From Clostridia bacterium (lineage in GTDB: Bacteria; Bacillota; Clostridia; Lachnospirales; Bianqueaceae): DNA of 49,827 bases. Below the pieces are notes generated by a model that had not been told where the DNA came from, made no database searches, and saw only the letters and a program-made list of their open reading frames with translations. Both the position numbers and the translations under genes were made by a program. Below are positions 48,514 to 49,827 of the stretch, piece by piece. The stretch spans positions 1 to 49,827 of the forward strand of contig CAAFMN010000100.1 of assembly GCA_900764045.1 (NCBI GenBank), given 5' to 3'. Positions within the stretch are counted from its first letter, which is position 1, and the number at the start of each line of letters is the position of its first letter.

Positions 48514-48723
48514 TTAATGTTCGGCAGTTTCGCTTTCGTTTTCAAAACGCATTTTCAATTTTTGATAATAGTTCTTAACACTTTTATCACCGTCATTATC
48601 GAGAAACAGGCAATAAGGCAAGCTGTCTGTTTCTCTATGCTTAATCACGCAAGCACAACATCGCCCATTATTCGGGCAAGTTTTTTTAGGACAAGCGCAC
48701 TCTTTTACATTCGGACAACTCAT
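48514..48723 (-). CDS. DUF6485 family cysteine-rich protein
   Basis: The 69-residue protein begins MSCPNVKECACPKKTCPNNG with RCCACVIKHRE next: eight or more cysteines in the first 30 residues in CxC and CxxxxC spacing, followed by LPYCLF. This suggests a metal-binding (zinc or iron) module. Function is not known. The start overlaps the acr3 stop (ATGA), and the gene is last in the cargo operon, so a role with metalloid or metal stress is a reasonable guess only. Confidence 0.8.
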   Translation of the reverse strand: MSCPNVKECACPKKTCPNNGRCCACVIKHRETDSLPYCLFLDNDGDKSVKNYYQKLKMRFENESETAEH

Positions 48724-49174
48724 GCCGGGAACCTCCCCTTTGTTTTGTTTGCAATCCTTACAAGCAAGAGCATAACGGGTACTTCCGTTAATACTCCTAC
48801 CGTTGTTGCAAGGGCGGCGGGCGAAGTCGTACCAAATAGCGCGATTGCAACCGCTACGGCTAACTCAAAGAAGTTTGACGCACCTATCATTCCTGCGGGA
48901 GCCGCGATTTTATAGGGTAGCTTTAAGACCCGGCAAGCGACATAGGCGATTGCAAAAATCAAGAAAGTTTGTAGAATAAGCGGTATAGCTATCAAAACAA
49001 TGTGCAAGGGATTTTCCAAAATGACATTGCCTTGAAAAGAGAAAATCATAACAAGTGTCAACAGCAACCCGATTGTCGTAATACTGTCAAACTTGTGAAT
49101 AAAGACGTTTTCAAAATAGTCTTTTCCCTTAGATACTTTTGAAATACGTTTATTGCACTTTTCTCTTTGCTCAT
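48720..49174 (-). pseudogene. acr3: Arsenite efflux transporter Acr3 with large internal deletion
   Basis: Acr3 exports arsenite. From ATG 49174, with GGGGGTGG upstream, the frame reads MSKEKSAINVFQKYL, the normal Acr3 N-terminus, and then runs off into a frame that stops after about 38 codons. In another frame, beginning at the same point, the sequence continues SKGKDYFENVFIHKFDSI and through MIGASNFFELAVAVAIALFG to the normal C-terminus (LLVRIANKTKGRFPA, stop at 48720). The middle part of the usual 350 residues, with the first six or so membrane segments and the essential Cys, is missing, about 200 codons by the family length I remember. The junction near 49127-49135 also changes frame. The gene cannot make a working exporter. 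Confidence 0.83.
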
Positions 49175-49188
49175 GAGAGCCACCCCCT

Positions 49189-49563
49189 TTAGAACCCCAA
49201 TTTGTGCAGCAGCTTTTCAACATCAGCAGCTTTAAGTACCTTACCCATTGCAACTACTTTTTCATTAACGACGAGGGCGGGCATACTCATTGCACCGTAC
49301 CCCACGACCTTTTGCAAATCAGTTATATACTCCACTTCTACATCAAGTCCCATGCTTTTAACCGCCGCCTTTGCCTGTTCGTATTGTTCATGGCAGGAAG
49401 CGCAACCCACGCCAAGAACTTTGACGCTCATTGCCCCATCCTCAATTTTTACCTTGTTTGCGTCCTCTTCTGTCGCTTCAAAAGTCGCACAATCACTTTG
49501 ACAAGCGCAAGCGGGAATGTTTTTTTCTTCGTCTTTCTTCTTACCAAAACCAAATAATGCCAT
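49189..49563 (-). CDS. Thioredoxin-like redox-active disulfide protein (TM0996/MTH895 type)
   Basis: The 124-residue protein has a basic N-terminus (MALFGFGKKKDEEKNIPACA), then a thioredoxin-like domain starting VKIEDGAMSVKVLGVGCASC with the active-site pair CASC, and the cis-Pro segment GAMSMPALVVNEKVVAMGKV. It should exchange disulfides. I start at ATG 49563 since GGAGGT lies 7 bases upstream; an upstream TTG at 49578 is unlikely. Such proteins accompany permeases and Acr3 in arsenic or metal operons. Confidence 0.85.
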   Translation of the reverse strand: MALFGFGKKKDEEKNIPACACQSDCATFEATEEDANKVKIEDGAMSVKVLGVGCASCHEQYEQAKAAVKSMGLDVEVEYITDLQKVVGYGAMSMPALVVNEKVVAMGKVLKAADVEKLLHKLGF

Positions 49564-49590
49564 TTTCTTTACCTCCAAATATTATTTTTG

Positions 49591-49644
49591 TTAAAATGCA
49601 AGCCAAAACATATAAAATCCAATGAGTAAAATAGCCGTACCCAT
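49591..49644 (-). CDS. Possible short membrane peptide
   Basis: ATG 49644 opens 17 codons for a hydrophobic peptide (MGTAILLIGFYMFWLAF). It fills the gap between the permease stop and the thioredoxin-like gene; a GTG two codons earlier is an alternative start. The ribosome binding site is weak. It could be a small membrane protein or chance. Confidence 0.25.
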   Translation of the reverse strand: MGTAILLIGFYMFWLAF

Positions 49645-49667
49645 TATCACTTTTAAGACCGTCTCCC

Positions 49668-49827
49668 TCACACAATTAGATATTGTATTGCATTAAAGAA
49701 ATATCCCACAATGATAATGCCAACGGTACATATTGCAATGAAGATACCGAGCAACTTCGGCTTAACTGCCTTTCGCAACATGATTACGGACGGGAGCGAA
49801 AGCGTGGTAACGCCCATCATAAAGGAC
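49668..49827 (-). CDS. Permease (UPF0718/ArsP-like), C-terminal part
   Basis: Only the last 52 residues are in the window (frame from 49826 to the stop at 49668). They read SFMMGVTTLSLPSVIMLRKA, then a hydrophobic helix (FIAICTVGIIIVGYFFNAI). The TTLSLP motif followed by Arg-Lys and a final membrane segment is the C-terminus of the UPF0718 permease family, whose ArsP members export organoarsenicals. It is the first visible gene of the cargo operon; the 5' end lies outside. Confidence 0.7.
   Translation of the reverse strand, partial: SFMMGVTTLSLPSVIMLRKAVKPKLLGIFIAICTVGIIIVGYFFNAIQYLIV

Larger units (their letters stand above)
45360..49827. mobile_element. int end of a Tn916-like conjugative element with cargo
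   Basis: The order int, xis, helix-turn-helix gene, sigma-factor-like gene, cargo is that of the right end of Tn916 (int, xis, orf8, orf7, tet(M)). The element ends somewhere between the int stop (45410) and ychF (45356) and continues beyond the right edge of the window. In place of tet(M) it has a permease, thioredoxin-like, acr3 and DUF6485 group. The transfer genes are outside the window, so whether the element is complete cannot be judged. Confidence 0.75.

Noticed and set aside
48720..49253. A full-length novel membrane protein starting at 49253
   Set aside because: The first 40 or so residues of that frame run through the thioredoxin-like gene end and the acr3 N-terminus in the wrong frame. 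Only the later part is conserved Acr3.

Overview
The window is a chromosomal segment of an anaerobic Firmicute of class Clostridia. The evidence is the AGGAGG-type ribosome binding sites, the long-form SRP RNA next to dnaX-ybaB-recR, a YlbJ-like sporulation membrane protein, a zinc-type S14, an electron-bifurcating [FeFe] hydrogenase and the absence of respiratory genes. Base composition looks close to 50% GC by eye. A finer taxonomic call is not supported. The segment is bounded on both sides by mobile DNA: the end of a large-serine-recombinase element on the left (1 to about 1,050) and the int end of a Tn916-like element on the right (about 45,360 to the end).

1,099-14,062 (minus strand) is the S10-spc ribosomal protein cluster, read rpsJ-rplC-rplD-rplW-rplB-rpsS-rplV-rpsC-rplP-rpmC-rpsQ-rplN-rplX-rplE-rpsN-rpsH-rplF-rplR-rpsE-rpmD-rplO-secY-adk-map-infA-rpmJ. 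It starts from a clear sigma-A promoter and stops at a hairpin terminator just after rpmJ. The usual followers rpsM, rpsK, rpsD, rpoA and rplQ are absent, and the recombinase element lies there instead. A 267-base structured gap separates rpsJ from rplC.

14,092-17,748 (minus) carries rsmD-coaD-coiled-coil protein-ylbJ and then a DUF368 polyprenyl-phosphate transporter gene with its own promoter and an unusual repeat-bearing leader. 17,812-20,867 (plus) is the SRP RNA-dnaX-ybaB-recR unit, followed by a MATE transporter. 22,249-26,769 (minus) holds araD with an FGGY sugar kinase, and an ACT-domain protein with homoserine dehydrogenase. Between these two pairs is a decayed alpha/beta-hydrolase gene on the plus strand. 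26,846-31,676 (minus) is a gldA-gldF-gldG-DUF4340 ABC operon. 31,765-37,047 (minus) holds a 2-hydroxyacid dehydrogenase and hydC-hydB-hydA, a three-subunit hydrogenase that should dispose of electrons from NADH and reduced ferredoxin as H2.

37,115-38,344 (plus) is an island with its own promoter: a gene for a predicted PD-(D/E)XK-type nuclease of an uncharacterised family, followed by about five tandem 74-base units whose arms can form hairpins. This is the part of the window least explained by known biology. 38,350-45,356 (minus) carries a heterodimeric ABC exporter with a palindromic operator at its promoter, a NatA/NatB-type exporter and ychF.

From 45,360 the Tn916-like module reads int, xis, a hairpin-dense noncoding stretch, a helix-turn-helix gene and a sigma-factor-like gene. 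Its cargo is a permease, a thioredoxin-like protein, an arsenite exporter (acr3) broken by an internal deletion, and a small cysteine-rich protein. Starts, promoters and terminators were judged by eye; family names rest on recognised motifs, not on database searches.
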